In this document: positions 12,000-26,989 of the stretch, piece after piece
Layout of the letters: each line of letters opens with the position of its first letter
Position numbering within the stretch: the first letter of the stretch is position 1
Notes under the pieces: model-generated
Database searches by the model: none
Told to the model about the DNA's origin: nothing
The model's input: the letters and a program-made list of their open reading frames with translations, nothing else
Program-made: the position numbers and the translations under genes
Origin: Smittium culicis
Lineage: Eukaryota > Kickxellomycota > Harpellomycetes > Harpellales > Legeriomycetaceae
Length of the DNA stretch: 26,989 bases
Assembly (NCBI GenBank): GCA_001970855.1
Contig: LSSN01000064.1
Span: forward strand, 1-26,989
Direction: 5' to 3'

Positions 12000-14900
12000 G
12001 ATTTATCTTGGCAAGCCTTCAATTATGGATGATAAATCTAATTTAAACAAATAGATAATACTAATTTAACAATACTACTAATACATAATTTCTTAATTGA
12101 AAAGATTATCATTACTTTACATTTTGCCCTTTCCCTTCAGTAAAAATTTTATATAACTACCAAATGTAGCCAACTTGTTTTATAAAATTATTTGATTTTG
12201 AGAATTATTCAAGTATTTATTTGTAGTAAAATAGCATTAAAGAAATAAATTATAGATAAACCATAATAGAACATATAAATTCATTCTATTAAAGAATATT
12301 CGATACAAAAGAGCTGATATTTTTGGCAATTAAACATAAATATATTGAGGAAGATAAATACTTTAATTTTAAAAATACTGTATTAAATTACTTGGTTTGA
12401 GTTTATTTTATCTTTTTCCTAAAATTCTTTCAATTATACAGAAAAAATAACATTATTATGAAATATTCAACTTCAATCTATTTGAAATACCTTAAATAAA
12501 CTGTTAACAGAAGAATATGTTATTTTTTTATTCCTATCTATTTTTATTTACTGATAATAGATTTATTAGATATAATTTGACCTAAATAATTTAATTTTTT
12601 AATTAAACCCCTCCTCTCTTTTTCTACAAAATATTAAGTATATTTAGAAGACTCAACTACTGCGGATGAATTTTTCGGCTCTTTTGAGACTCTTCTCATA
12701 GGGTTGATTTTGATGCTGGATGTCATTTTTTTAAAAGATTGATTTGTATTTATTATAACAATAAACAGCTTTAAATTCGATCTAAGATTTAATGAATTAT
12801 GAAAAGCGATAATTTTATTAATAGAAAATTGACCAAAAAAAGAAAAGTTCTTGTATGAAATACTAAATTCATCTGTTTAACCTTGTTTCTATTTTTCCTT
12901 TAACTTTTCCTATACTTTGATGATGAATTTTTGTCGTTTTTTTGCGGCTTTTATACTTTTCTGGTTTCATTCCGGGTTTTGTGACATAAATATTTTTATA
13001 TTATATATTAAATTTTTAGTTCCATTGCGGTATCAATTAGTGTGTGTCATTAAACTGTCATCTTTAGTCTGCCATCATTATTATAATCAGTAAATTTAAA
13101 TTTAAAAGGTTATTTTCCGAAAATTATAAAAGAAAAAAAGCATAGAATCAATCAAAAAATAGAATTAATTGAATGATTCTACACTTCCACAAGTATATAA
13201 ATATATTGAATATATCATGATCTCTTAGATGCATTAAGTATTAAAAAAAAAACTTTAATATTAAAATATGTTAACATAAACGTAAAAATAATATAGAAAT
13301 AAAAAGGGGAAATTGTATAAACTAAAATTAAATTCGTCAAAATATTTTTTATCAAATAAAAATTTCATAAAAAATGCTAACTAAAATTTCAGATATTGTA
13401 AGTAGAAAGATTAACACTGAAAAAAATCTATAAAATAATTTTATATTATAATAATTATGGCGTTTATTAGTCTTTTAACTAGCAAAAATCTGAGGGCGTG
13501 AATTATAATGTTATTTTATTAAATTTTTTTTTTTGTGTTAGAGGCATTAAATTAGTGAATACTAAATTATGAAGCCGTATAATTAGACTAAAAATTAAAT
13601 CTTAGATAAATCTTTAAGATTTTATTTTGAAAAAATTTTTATTGTGAAAATTTTGAGATTTTTATGTATCTGTAATGATATATAATAGTATTAATTATCT
13701 TTTTTATTTTTTTACTGTAATTTTTAAATTATAAATAAAACAAGTGCAAAAAAACTAGATTTATATTTTAAAGATAATAATTATACATTCCAGTTATAAT
13801 TTTTATGTTAAAAATATAACTATTACTTTTAATTATTCCAGATATAATTTATTGTTAACATCTAAATTAATATAAAATAAACCCTATTTATATTTCATTA
13901 TATCTCCAGAAAAAACTAAATTATAATAATATATTATATATTAGCTCAAAAAATAAATTAATAGATTGACTTATAATTATAGCAATAAAAAATAATTAAT
14001 ATGAAACAATAAAATTTAGTAAAATTTGATTTTTAAAATTAATTTTTCGAAAAATCTTGATATTTTCTCGTTTGATCAATTCTTTATAAGTTGTGAATCT
14101 GTAAAGACGCGATTTGAAATGGATTAAAAAAAAAGCTTTCTATATATTTAATTTTTATCTTAATAAAAATTCTGAGTCGGAAAAAAAATAATCAAATTTT
14201 ATGCGTCAGAAAATTAAAAATAAAAAAATAATTTACAGAAATGATATTAATAATAATTGTAAAAAAAACTTGTGAAAACTCTAGTAAAATAAATTTCACG
14301 TATTAAAAAAAATCGAAAGCTAAGATTCAAATAAACAAATTATAAAGTTATTTTTGAAGAAAATTTAATTAAATTATCTTTTTATTCAATTATTATATTA
14401 AAAATATGAAATTTAATGTGTTTTTTTTTAAAAACTATGTGTAGGTGATTATTAGTGTAGCAATATTTTTATAGTGTAAAGTGATATGTTATATAAAATT
14501 CCATGAAAACTTAATATCTATTAAATAAATTTATTATTTTAGACCAAAAAAATTAAAAAATATGTTAATAAATAGAAAAATGCAAAAATCAAAATACCTT
14601 ATTAGTTTAACCGATGGTCTTGTATATATTTGAATATTAATAATAATGGTATTACACTGCAAAAAAAAATAAAAAATCTACCCTCTTTGTTCAGAATCTC
14701 CTATTTTCTTTTTCGAGTTAAAATATTTGATTAAAAGTATATTTTCAATATTATTATTTACTTATTGAAAAATAATTATCAGCTTAAATTTTTTATTTTT
14801 ATTAGTATGATAATTTTTTTAGGATATATATAATATCCATAAAAAGTAGTTATATTTATTTAATAATATTCAGTTCTAAATATTATGCTGAAAATAGTTT

Positions 14901-15647
14901 AAAAGTCAAATTAAAATAAGAATAAATTGTAAAATATATAATATTGTATATTATATTACTTTTTTTTATAATTATGTCATCTATAATCACTCGATTATAT
15001 ATTTCCGAATTTTATATATAACAAAAATTTATTATTATTATCAAGATTATAATAATTTTAAATATTTTTGAAACCAGAATAAACTTTATTTATCAAAATA
15101 ATCTCTAATAAATTCTCTAAACAGCCTCAAATATGGATTTAAAGATTACGAAATAATTATAATTTATGAATAAATAGATCAAATGGTAAAGGATGAATTA
15201 AAAGTCAAATTTTATGGAAATTTCTTTTAATTAGCATAAACACATTAAAAAAAATTAATTTTTATATTATGTAATATAGATTCCTAATTTTATATATTCT
15301 ATATTGATTATATAGATAACTGGAAAGATAATTTAAATACCTTTATGCCTAAAATTATTGATATATTTTATTTAAACCAAATTTTCTGAATATCATAATC
15401 TACTAACCAAATCATTATGATTATTTTCATTTTAGTCAAAAGTTTATTGATTTAGGTCACCTTTTAATTGTCTAATTTTATTAAATGAGTAAATTTTTTT
15501 CATATTTTTCATCTATTTTTAATCGTTTTATTACTTTATCTTTTAGATGATTAATCGATTTTTTTTAATCACTTTATAAAATTTTAGATATATTCATTTG
15601 ATTAAAGTAAAAGAATTTAATATTTAATTTTTCCTATTTAACATCAG
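12000..15647. other. Extremely AT-rich gene-free DNA
   Basis: GC falls sharply compared with the preceding 10 kb: 13681-13740 has 4 G+C in 60 bases and 14221-14280 has 8 in 60. The change takes place over roughly 12-13 kb. Stops are dense in all frames and no coding segment, RNA gene or ordered repeat was seen. A stretch at 12127-12140 (CCCTTTCCCTTCAG) resembles the left end of the TTAA-type elements, but the rest of that element does not follow. Confidence 0.5.
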
Positions 15648-15745
15648 AAAATTATTTAATTTTCAAAGTTTGTTTTATCTAATGCAGTTTATCAATAAAA
15701 TTATTTAATTTTCAAAGTTTGTTTTATCTAATGCAGTTTATCAAT
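15648..15745. repeat. Perfect 49-bp tandem duplication
   Basis: Two identical 49-bp units, 15648-15696 and 15697-15745, each beginning AAAATTATTTAATTTTC and ending GCAGTTTATCAAT. No mismatch was found between them, so the duplication is recent, or is an assembly artefact. It has no coding potential. Confidence 0.92.
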
Positions 15746-16335
15746 ATCTTATTGCTATATAATCAAGAAAATATATATAAGAAATATGAAGATAGGAATT
15801 AAAAAATTGAAAATTAGATATACGAGTAAGTCAAGTATTAGAATAAAAAATTATGATATTAAGACTTGAATTTTTTTTTTAATTTTCCTGATATTTTATT
15901 GAGTTGGTATTTATAATTTTAGGCAAATTTTTTTAATAGAAAAGATTTTTTCATGAATTTTATTTAAATATCGATATTCTTATTTAATTCTTGAAATGGC
16001 CAATTTAAAAATTTTTTTTTTGAATATAAAGCTATTTACACCAAAAAAATTAGTACGAATGATTATTTGTTTACCAGAAATAAACTGCTCTATATATGTA
16101 TGTGTTTAAATATAGAATCAGATAAATAGTTATCCTTGTAATATGACTATAAATTTACATTTCTTTTTTTATTTTTGAAAAATATCTTTTAAAAATTAAT
16201 TGTAATCACCAAAATGAATATATATATATTTTTTTTAATATTTTACTTATGTCAGTTTAAATTTCTCGAATCAAAATTTTGACAGAGATAATCTCTAATT
16301 TGATATTAAAGAATAAATTTATGAAAAAACTGCAT
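15746..16335. other. AT-rich spacer
   Basis: About 590 bases of AT-rich DNA with poly-T and poly-A runs and no recognisable feature. A frame opening at 16279 runs into the AAT microsatellite and the assembly gap; it is not supported as a gene. Confidence 0.4.
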
Positions 16336-20829
<4,494 letters not shown>

Positions 20830-20849
20830 TATTATTATTATTATTATTA
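20830..20849. repeat. Short ATT microsatellite
   Basis: About six and a half ATT units, the complement of the AAT motif of the large array. Too short to be remarkable alone. Confidence 0.85.
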
Positions 20850-21102
20850 CTTGACCAATATTAACCTAGTTAGATGAATATCAATTATTAGCGGTAAAAT
20901 TGCAACTTGGATAGTGGTAAAGTGTCTTAATTTTATCATCCAATCTTTGAATGTGGCCATAAATCCAAAGTAATTCAATTTATGACTATATTTAGGCTAA
21001 AATGTGATAAATAAGACGCAATAAATAATCATATTCGTTTTATTGGTAATTTTCGCATCTGGTTTATGCGTAAGATTTTTTATTACTCAAAGTCCAAAAA
21101 AA
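20850..21102. other. AT-rich spacer
   Basis: Spacer between the low-GC block and the retroposed insert. No feature recognised. Confidence 0.4.
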
Positions 21103-21565
21103 AGCAAATTAAAGTTCAACAATGGACTGGCCAGGAGATTGGCTACTGAGGTAATTTTCAATTTTTTACAACCAATGGATAGAAAATTTCCAAAGGTGGA
21201 CACCTTGTATGGACTAGCAATTTGGAACATAAATCGAGCAAGAGCCGAGGCTGCCCTATCAGATACAAATGTATCTGGCTAAGGTATATTTAACAGGATG
21301 AAATTCGACGTACAACGAAAAATCATGCTGGACTTTAAACATGTCAAGAAAAGAGAACCCTGGCTAGCTATAAGAAGCAAATGGTTCCCAATAGAGCCTG
21401 GAGGAAAGTTAGTGTTCAGCAATAGCTGATATCTCTAATCTTGTCCTCTCTTTTCTCTCTTTTATACTTTACTTATAATTTTATTAAACCACATTCTTTA
21501 CTTTATACTGTTTATAATTATCTATTATAAATAACTTCGAATAAAAAAAAAGAGCAAATTAAAGT
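21103..21565 (+). mobile_element. 5'-truncated retroposed insert with target-site duplication and poly(A)
   Basis: The same 13 bases, AGCAAATTAAAGT, occur at 21103-21115 and 21553-21565. Between them lies a segment that is visibly richer in GC on its 5' side. It ends with a CT-rich 3' untranslated-like stretch and an A tract directly before the second repeat. This is the pattern left by target-primed reverse transcription of a 5'-truncated LINE or of an mRNA. An A run also precedes the first repeat, so the exact edge of the duplication is uncertain by several bases. The insert ends about 27 bp upstream of a possible TATA box of the UBP2-like gene and 80 bp before its start codon. Confidence 0.75.
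21116..21429 (+). pseudogene. Truncated C-terminal coding fragment within the retroposed insert
   Basis: One plus frame is open across the insert apart from a single TAA at 21280-21282 and ends at TGA 21427-21429. It reads residues unlike the background: a stretch with DTLYGLAIWNINRARAEAAL before the nonsense codon and KREPWLAIRSKW with a PGG turn after it. The open frame continues upstream of 21116 into the flanking DNA, but that part is outside the insert and is probably chance. I think it is the C-terminal end of a LINE polyprotein, judged from its retroposed setting. I cannot name the family, and a processed pseudogene of a cellular gene is the main alternative. Confidence 0.5.
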
Positions 21566-21591
21566 GTAATATCAAATACAATCTCGCCTCT

Positions 21592-21597
21592 TATAAA
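21592..21597 (+). promoter_or_regulatory. Possible TATA box of the UBP2-like gene
   Basis: TATAAA lies 48 bp before the start codon in a slightly GC-richer context (CTCGCCTCT just upstream). TATA-like words are common in this DNA, so only the position supports it. Confidence 0.25.
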
Positions 21598-21644
21598 TCC
21601 CTTTCATAAAAAATAAACAAATTTAGTTATCCTATTTTATCAAA

Positions 21645-24600
21645 ATGAAAGTCGGAAAAATATGGGATCTTATTTATAAAGATGAAATAAAATACTGGAA
21701 AATCGACACGTATACTGATCATTCACACTCTTGGTCGCAACTAACCAACACCCAATCGAGCGATATACATGAATTTATAGATTTTTTTCATAGTGAGCCA
21801 ACTAAATCATCTCATATCGAATCTAGCGCACCTTTAATAACCGGATTTTGTGAAATTTGTTACTGCAATTTAAAAATATGCTTTGATAATGATTCTAATT
21901 CAATTTTTAAAAGCCTTAAAAAAACACTAGAAACCACATTCAAAAATCCAAATTTCGAAAACGAAAATTCGCTCTTAATAAATTTAGGAAAATGCCCCAG
22001 TTCCGGTTTTGGTCATCATTGGCATAATACCATAAAAGATATCCCTTCTTTAACCCCTATAATAAACACTGATGTGAAATCTCTTTATTGTTGCCAATGC
22101 AATGTTAAAATAAACCTTGAAATTAAAGAACCATTAATTCCAAAGCTAACATTAAAGCTTCTTGAAAACAACATTTTAAATTCAATTAAATCCAATAGTT
22201 TAACTCAAAAAAACATTGCTTCTTTAGCTAAAGAAAAATACATTTCTACTCTTAAGGCTATTCTTACCTTATTATCTAATGCATTAAAAGGTGACTCGCG
22301 AGTTGTTAGAAAAGATAACATAAAAGCTAAAGACCGCCTACGATTTGATAGTCCATTGTAAGTACCAAGGCCATTTTTAAATGATATTCCTTCATACTTT
22401 AAGAATGTCGTTTTCTTTATAGTGAATCAATAATTAAACTTGTTGGGTTTCAAATTACTCAGGATGAATATATTCCTCATTCAATCTCTCCAGAAAGTAA
22501 TGATCCGATGGCATATAATTTAAATTCTGCAATTCAACAGATTAAAGCAGTGATATGTGTATCGCAAAAAGAATCTAACGGTAAAAATTCTACTTACTAA
22601 TATCTTACAAAAAGTCACTACACTAACTAGAAATAATTTTTATTACCAATATATTAAATACATATTTCTCACAGTTCTTTATTTAAATTCTCTAAAAATT
22701 ATACTTCTAATTAATAGGCAGTGTTTATGAAGAAAAGATTTTTAGTAAAATCGACAAGAGAATATCCTATATACTAGGCTCGGATTCATGTAGCTATCAC
22801 TTTTTATTAAAAGCTTTAAAATTAAAATTTTAAGTATAATAACTTTTTTTTTTTAAATTTAGTCCCTCTTAGACCTGGTGCGCATATTGACACTTTTCAA
22901 CCGGGAACAAAACCATTCTCACCAAGTTACTCCTTTTTAGGAGTACCCCCGTAATTTTTAGTTCCCAATTTATATAATTGAAAAAAAAATTTTTATCTAC
23001 TAAAATTTGCGATACTTTTTTTAACAAATAGTTTTGTCTCTGACGAAGTTATTTGCTTTGTTTACGATCTGGGCTGTAAAGAACAAGACGATTTAATTCC
23101 CGAATATCTAGATGCTTTAACCGATCTTTCTATAGGTAGAAAGAGCGATTTACTTGCACAAAAGCTTAAAGAAGAAAACGCTAAAGGTAGAAAGCATATA
23201 ATACTTGCCCAAATTTAAATTTTACAATAAATATAATAATTCCTATTATTAATTTTCTTAAATTAGGTCTATTCGGAAAACATGCTATTAAATCTGCATA
23301 TTCTCACTTTGGAATTTCTGATATTAATATGAGCGATGAAACGATATTACAAATTTTTGATTTGAGCGTAATTAATTCTATATTTAATTAAGCAGATGAT
23401 TTTATTATCCTTTGTAACAAAATAGGATCTTTATATACTAATTTCCTCGATTTTTGACTCATTAGAATGAGGAAAGGCCAAACCTGAGAGCTATCCACAT
23501 TCTAAAATTTGAGATTATAGCATTCTCAAGAAAGAGCGATTTATTACTTTCTAAGCTACAAGACAATGCATCGTTGCCATCTCTAAATTATTTGAAGTAT
23601 TTTGAGTTTTTTTTTTTTTACATTTCAGATTTATTTTACTTAATTATACTTTCTCTGTTGTAGAAGAGCTGATACCCCAATCGGAATACAAAATATTGGA
23701 AATACTTGCTATATGAATTCTGTTTTACAATATTACTATTCAATATCGTTTATAAAGAGACTTATTTCACAATTTGGAGACAGGAAAACTTGGAATGAAC
23801 AATACGAACTTGGAAGGAAAGATGGAAACCGTGATTTTACACGTGAAGAAATCGAAAAATCAATTTTATTTATAGAGGAGCTATCTAAACTATTTAGAGA
23901 GATGGATGCTTTAAACAGCGACAAGTCAAACCCAAGCAAAAGTTCAGTAAAGCCCAGTCCAATTATTGCAAGCCTTATTCTTGACCCCTTGAATTTCAGC
24001 TTCAATAAGAGCTCTTCTGAAGCTAGTTCTAACGATGATCCAACAAAAAATAACCATGGCTTTAAATTCTTGAGCTCATCTTTTTCTCCACAACAAGACA
24101 TTACAGGTTAGAGCTCATCATTAACTTAATAATAGGCAGCAAATAAATTAACTATACAATTTTTTTTTCTTTTTCTTTAAAGAATGTTTGTCTCTAATTG
24201 AGACCTACTTTGACCAGGCAACTCCAGTAAACACCAAAAGTGTACTAATAAAAGCCGATACAGCTCTTACCGACGCTTTTAAATACGAAAACATATCTAG
24301 GTAGTTTAAAAATGTTATTTTTAGATTTTTTTTCTCCCCTTAGTCTAATCAAATATTCACTTTGGATAGCATTTTCCATGGTGAGCTTCGTCTCTCATTC
24401 GAAATTGATAGCAATTGTTCAGATAAGAATAGCCAAAATAAAAGCCACACAAAAGACGAAGGTTTTAACAGAGTTATAATCAATTTACAAGAAGACAAGG
24501 CTAAAAACACGATTAAAAACAGCCTTGAGTTATTTTTCAATACTCAAGAGATAGAATGGTCTTCAGATAGATCGGATGAAGATGAAGCACCGATCGATGG

Positions 24601-25089
24601 TAATTTTATATATTTAATATATTTAGATCGATTTTTTTTATATGTTTATGTGCAAGTTCTTTTACCAAAAAAAACGTTAATTTCTTTAATGTAGGGAGTA
24701 TTAAGACACCGGCCACAGCTTTTAAGCGAATTTCTGTATTGAAGAGCCCAGTATTTTTACAGGTTCAGATCCAAAGAACTATGTTTGATTCGAAAAAGGG
24801 CGAGTCTTATAAATCAGAAACCAAGACGCGGATTGATACAGAAATATCACTAAGAGAATTTTGCGACGCAAGCAATAGCGATCCCTCTGAATACACCCTG
24901 CACGCATTGATGTTCCACGAGGGAACTGTTGAGTATGGCCACTACTGGATATTTATTAAGAACCACAAATCCCAGGGTTGGTTCAAATATAACGACTCAG
25001 AAGTTACTGCCTGTAACATTGCAAACGTCATAGATTATCAAACTAGCGGGAATGTATATTGCGCAATTTACATTAGAAGCATTGTTTAG
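21645..25089 (+). CDS. UBP2: Ubp2-type ubiquitin carboxyl-terminal hydrolase, 11 exons
   Basis: Exons by splice logic and frame: 21645-22357, 22423-22580, 22718-22789, 22863-22950, 23032-23186, 23267-23367, 23466-23596, 23664-24106, 24183-24300, 24370-24599, 24695-25089. They join to 867 codons with no stop. All ten introns (65-137 nt) are GT-AG, several with CTAAT-like branch sites. The peptidase C19 boxes are complete: the Cys box PIGIQNIGNTCYMNSVLQYY has catalytic Cys about 488; QQDITEC lies at about 616-622; the His box YGHYW has catalytic His about 819; KYNDSEV supplies Asn/Asp about 836-837. LGVPP followed by FVSDEVI, then IGRKSDLL, match the pre-catalytic region of fungal Ubp2. Yeast Ubp2, which is longer (about 1270 aa), removes ubiquitin, notably K63 chains, and works with the Rsp5 ligase. 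N-terminal cysteines at 69, 72, 117 and 149-152 and His 124-127 may bind zinc. The start is the first ATG after an in-frame TAG at 21624. The acceptor of intron 9 is the least certain junction. Confidence 0.88.
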
Positions 25090-25861
25090 ATATAGCATCG
25101 GTTTAAGTATTTTCTTTGTTCTAGCAGACTATATTTTATTGAGATATTCACACATTTAAGCATTTAATCTTTATTTATCACAGTATGATAAAGTTTTTAA
25201 TTAGAATGATTATTTTTTCACCTTTGCCTCAAGAATTTATTAAATATAAATTTAAAGTATACAAAAAATTAATAAAAAGTATTTAACAAGATAAAAATAT
25301 ATATAAAGCGTGAAAACAAATTAGTCAAAACTAAACATTTTGAGCCAATAATACTCAAGTTCAAAACAAAAAAATTTTATTTCTCATAGCCTATATTTTT
25401 TTTTGTTTGTATATTGAAAAAAAGTGTATGGGTTATATTAATATATCTAATGATTCTTCCTTTTTATAAAAATACATTTCATCTGAATTAGCAACGACCT
25501 TCGAGAATGCTTGAGTACCTGATTTTATAAAAATATTCTTTAGTCATGGTTTAAATTCGCTGTTAAAATTTTTATTATTATACGTTTTATTTTAATTTCT
25601 TTATTAGTTCATTTTGTTTAATTTTTTATCAATAAGTTATTATTATGTAAATAACTACAATTCACGAATATTTTATTAGATATAAAGTTTTTTTAAAATG
25701 TACTTTTTGAGATTAGTAGGGGTTTTCCAATAATTTTCGTATAAAATTTTTATACCTTTCAGTCAATGCAATTTTATTTAGTTTAAATTACCACATATTT
25801 TCTAGTATTTTAATTATACCGATAAAATTATTTTTAGCTCTTTACCGAGATATACTATATA
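25090..25861. other. 3' flank of the UBP2-like gene and spacer
   Basis: About 770 bases of AT-rich DNA. The poly(A) site of the gene should lie in the first few hundred bases; AATAAA-like words occur around 25270 but are not distinctive here. No other feature. Confidence 0.4.
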
Positions 25862-26048
25862 ACCTTTTCCCGTTCAGCACGTTTTATAAAAAATTATTAT
25901 TACATTTATTATTTAAAAGAAATTTTATTATTTGCTGCTATAATAAAATAAACCAATAATAATAAAGGCCTCAGAATTAAAGTATAATTGAATAATACAG
26001 TTGGAAATATTTGATAGATCAAAAATTTATTACCATCCGTGAAAGGGC
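25862..26048. mobile_element. TTAA-type MITE-like element, copy B (diverged)
   Basis: Collinear with the element at 6692-6879 over its full length of about 187 bp, at perhaps 65-70% identity by eye. The left end is ACCTTTTCCCGTTCAGC. The right end, read on the other strand, is GCCCTTTCACGG, so the inverted termini are well kept. The flanks read TATA on the left and CTAA on the right, which could be a decayed TTAA duplication. It has no coding potential. It lies 770 bp downstream of the UBP2-like gene. Confidence 0.65.
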
Positions 26049-26388
26049 TAAAAAAATCAATTTATATTCATTTTTAATATTTTTAAGTTTGTATATATAA
26101 TTTCTCTATTATTCGTAAGTCAATAAACCGGAGAATATTGTTTTTAATTAGATGTTATTATATTTTTATCAAAAAATTTTCTATCAGTCATTAAGGGTTA
26201 AAGTATAAGCAATAAAACCTAAATATATATAAATTAACTGAAATATTCAATATAATTATTTCAAGATTTTTACTGGCTAAAAATAATTATTTTTGACTGT
26301 ATTTGGAAAAATTGAATTTTTTTTATTAGATATACAAATTTCCATCAATTTTATTTAGTTTTACAATTTCTCAGTGAAATATTGAGTA
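26049..26388. other. AT-rich spacer before the LINE fragment
   Basis: About 340 bases without a recognisable feature. If the LINE that follows made a target-site duplication, one copy should sit just left of 26389, but its partner lies outside the window. Confidence 0.4.
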
Positions 26389-26989
26389 TTTTTTTCAAAC
26401 TACCCCCTATAGCCGCTCTAGCAGCCCCATACCCAATGGGTATAGGTTTAAGTGAGCTAATGAATCACTTATACTTTGCAGTATAAGAGTTCTGATCACG
26501 CGGATGCGGTTCAAAAATTTGGCTGTTTCCAGCTCAAAATTTTGATCGGCTGTGCCAGCTCGAAGCTGGCTCAAAGATTGTTTAGACTCCCCCCCCCAAG
26601 GAGTTTTCCAACTAGCCCCAACCGGGCTTCGTTGAAATTCGAAAGTAAAATTTTTTCATCAGATCGGATCGGCGTTGGTATGAACCGGCCGATCGTCGAT
26701 GACCGGTGATTTCGCTACCAGCTGCAGCTCAGAAGTATGTGGCCGACCGTCTCAGGCACACAGATGTTGCAGCAGGGGCAAAATTTTTTGAATTTTTGGT
26801 CGACGATTTTCATGTTCGACAGGCGCTGGGCAGTCCGGAATGTGCCCATACGCATTTTCCCAATGTTCTGAAGGCCCAGCTTCAGGTCCGGATACATAGC
26901 TTGAAGGTCAACCCAGTTGCCTTTTTTCCCGATTTTCCGATCCACCGTCCACCGGTGGATGACAGACCGGTTATTTCGTCGTTTCCGGT
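26389..26989 (-). mobile_element. 3' end of a non-LTR retrotransposon (LINE), partial
   Basis: GC content jumps at about 26400 and stays high to the window edge. On the minus strand a reverse-transcriptase-type C-terminal frame is followed by a stop at 26407-26409, an 11-base tail and A7 (26389-26395), a short poly(A). The 5' part of the element lies beyond the right edge. Two strong palindromes lie inside: CTTATACT/AGTATAAG (26468-26487) and GCCAGCT/AGCTGGC (26554-26570). This element and the insert at 21103-21565 differ in their 3' ends and so are probably different families. Confidence 0.75.
26407..26989 (-). pseudogene. LINE polyprotein C-terminus, broken
   Basis: From the right edge to 26718 the minus frame is open. 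It reads the post-polymerase region of a LINE protein: MRMGTFRTAQRL, then a zinc-knuckle-like CPCC, PET, GHILLSC arrangement (C-x2-C, then H-x4-C), typical of reverse-transcriptase zinc-binding modules. A TAG at 26715-26717 interrupts it, but the same frame goes on sensibly through a GLVGKLLGGG stretch to a nine-base C tract on the plus strand (26589-26597). There the reading shifts: a different minus frame is open from 26589 to the stop at 26407-26409, with ELETAKFLNRIRVIRTL-like residues. One nonsense codon and one homopolymer frameshift therefore mark it as a dead copy. The sense is clear; the family name within LINEs is not. Confidence 0.72.

Noticed and set aside
23736..24101. Minus-strand open frame of 121 codons.
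   Set aside because: It is the antisense shadow of exon 8 of the UBP2-like gene, whose sense strand carries the catalytic Cys box.
26476..26709. Plus-strand open frame of 77 codons at the right end.
   Set aside because: It is antisense to the LINE C-terminal coding region and its residues have no recognisable pattern.

Overview
The window looks like nuclear DNA of an AT-rich fungus. Two protein-coding genes are convincing. One is a WOPR-domain (Gti1/Pac2/Wor1 family) transcription factor, a family known from fungi. The other is an intron-rich Ubp2-type ubiquitin-specific protease. Ten short GT-AG introns, non-LTR retrotransposon debris, an AAT microsatellite of more than 50 units and very AT-rich intergenic DNA fit an early-diverging fungus with a loose, repeat-bearing genome. 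Harpellales-like insect-gut fungi would suit, but that placement is a guess that no tool has checked.

Layout. Bases 1-812: T-rich edge, a tandem pair of about 95% identical 212-bp units, then the 3' flank of the WOPR gene. 813-2093 (minus): intronless WOPR regulator, 426 aa. 2094 to about 11.9 kb: gene-free DNA of moderate AT content holding one 188-bp TTAA-flanked inverted-repeat element (6692-6879). About 12 to 20.9 kb: extremely AT-rich gene-free DNA with a perfect 49-bp duplication, an AAT microsatellite broken by a 488-base assembly gap, and one isolated GC-rich island near 18.7 kb. 21103-21565: a 5'-truncated retroposed insert bounded by 13-bp direct repeats, with an A tract at its 3' end. 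21645-25089 (plus): UBP2-like gene, 11 exons, 867 codons. 25862-26048: a second, diverged copy of the TTAA-type element. 26389-26989 (minus): C-terminal and 3' end of a decayed LINE, running off the window edge.

The two genes do not form a visible functional unit. The WOPR protein would act in the nucleus as a developmental switch. The Ubp2-like enzyme would remove ubiquitin from proteins. They lie about 19.5 kb apart and point away from each other. I did not find an undescribed multi-gene system. The strongest new observations are the hallmarks of retroposition just upstream of the UBP2-like gene, the two-copy MITE family, the tandem repeat downstream of the WOPR gene, and the sharp composition step inside the long 5' flank of the WOPR gene.
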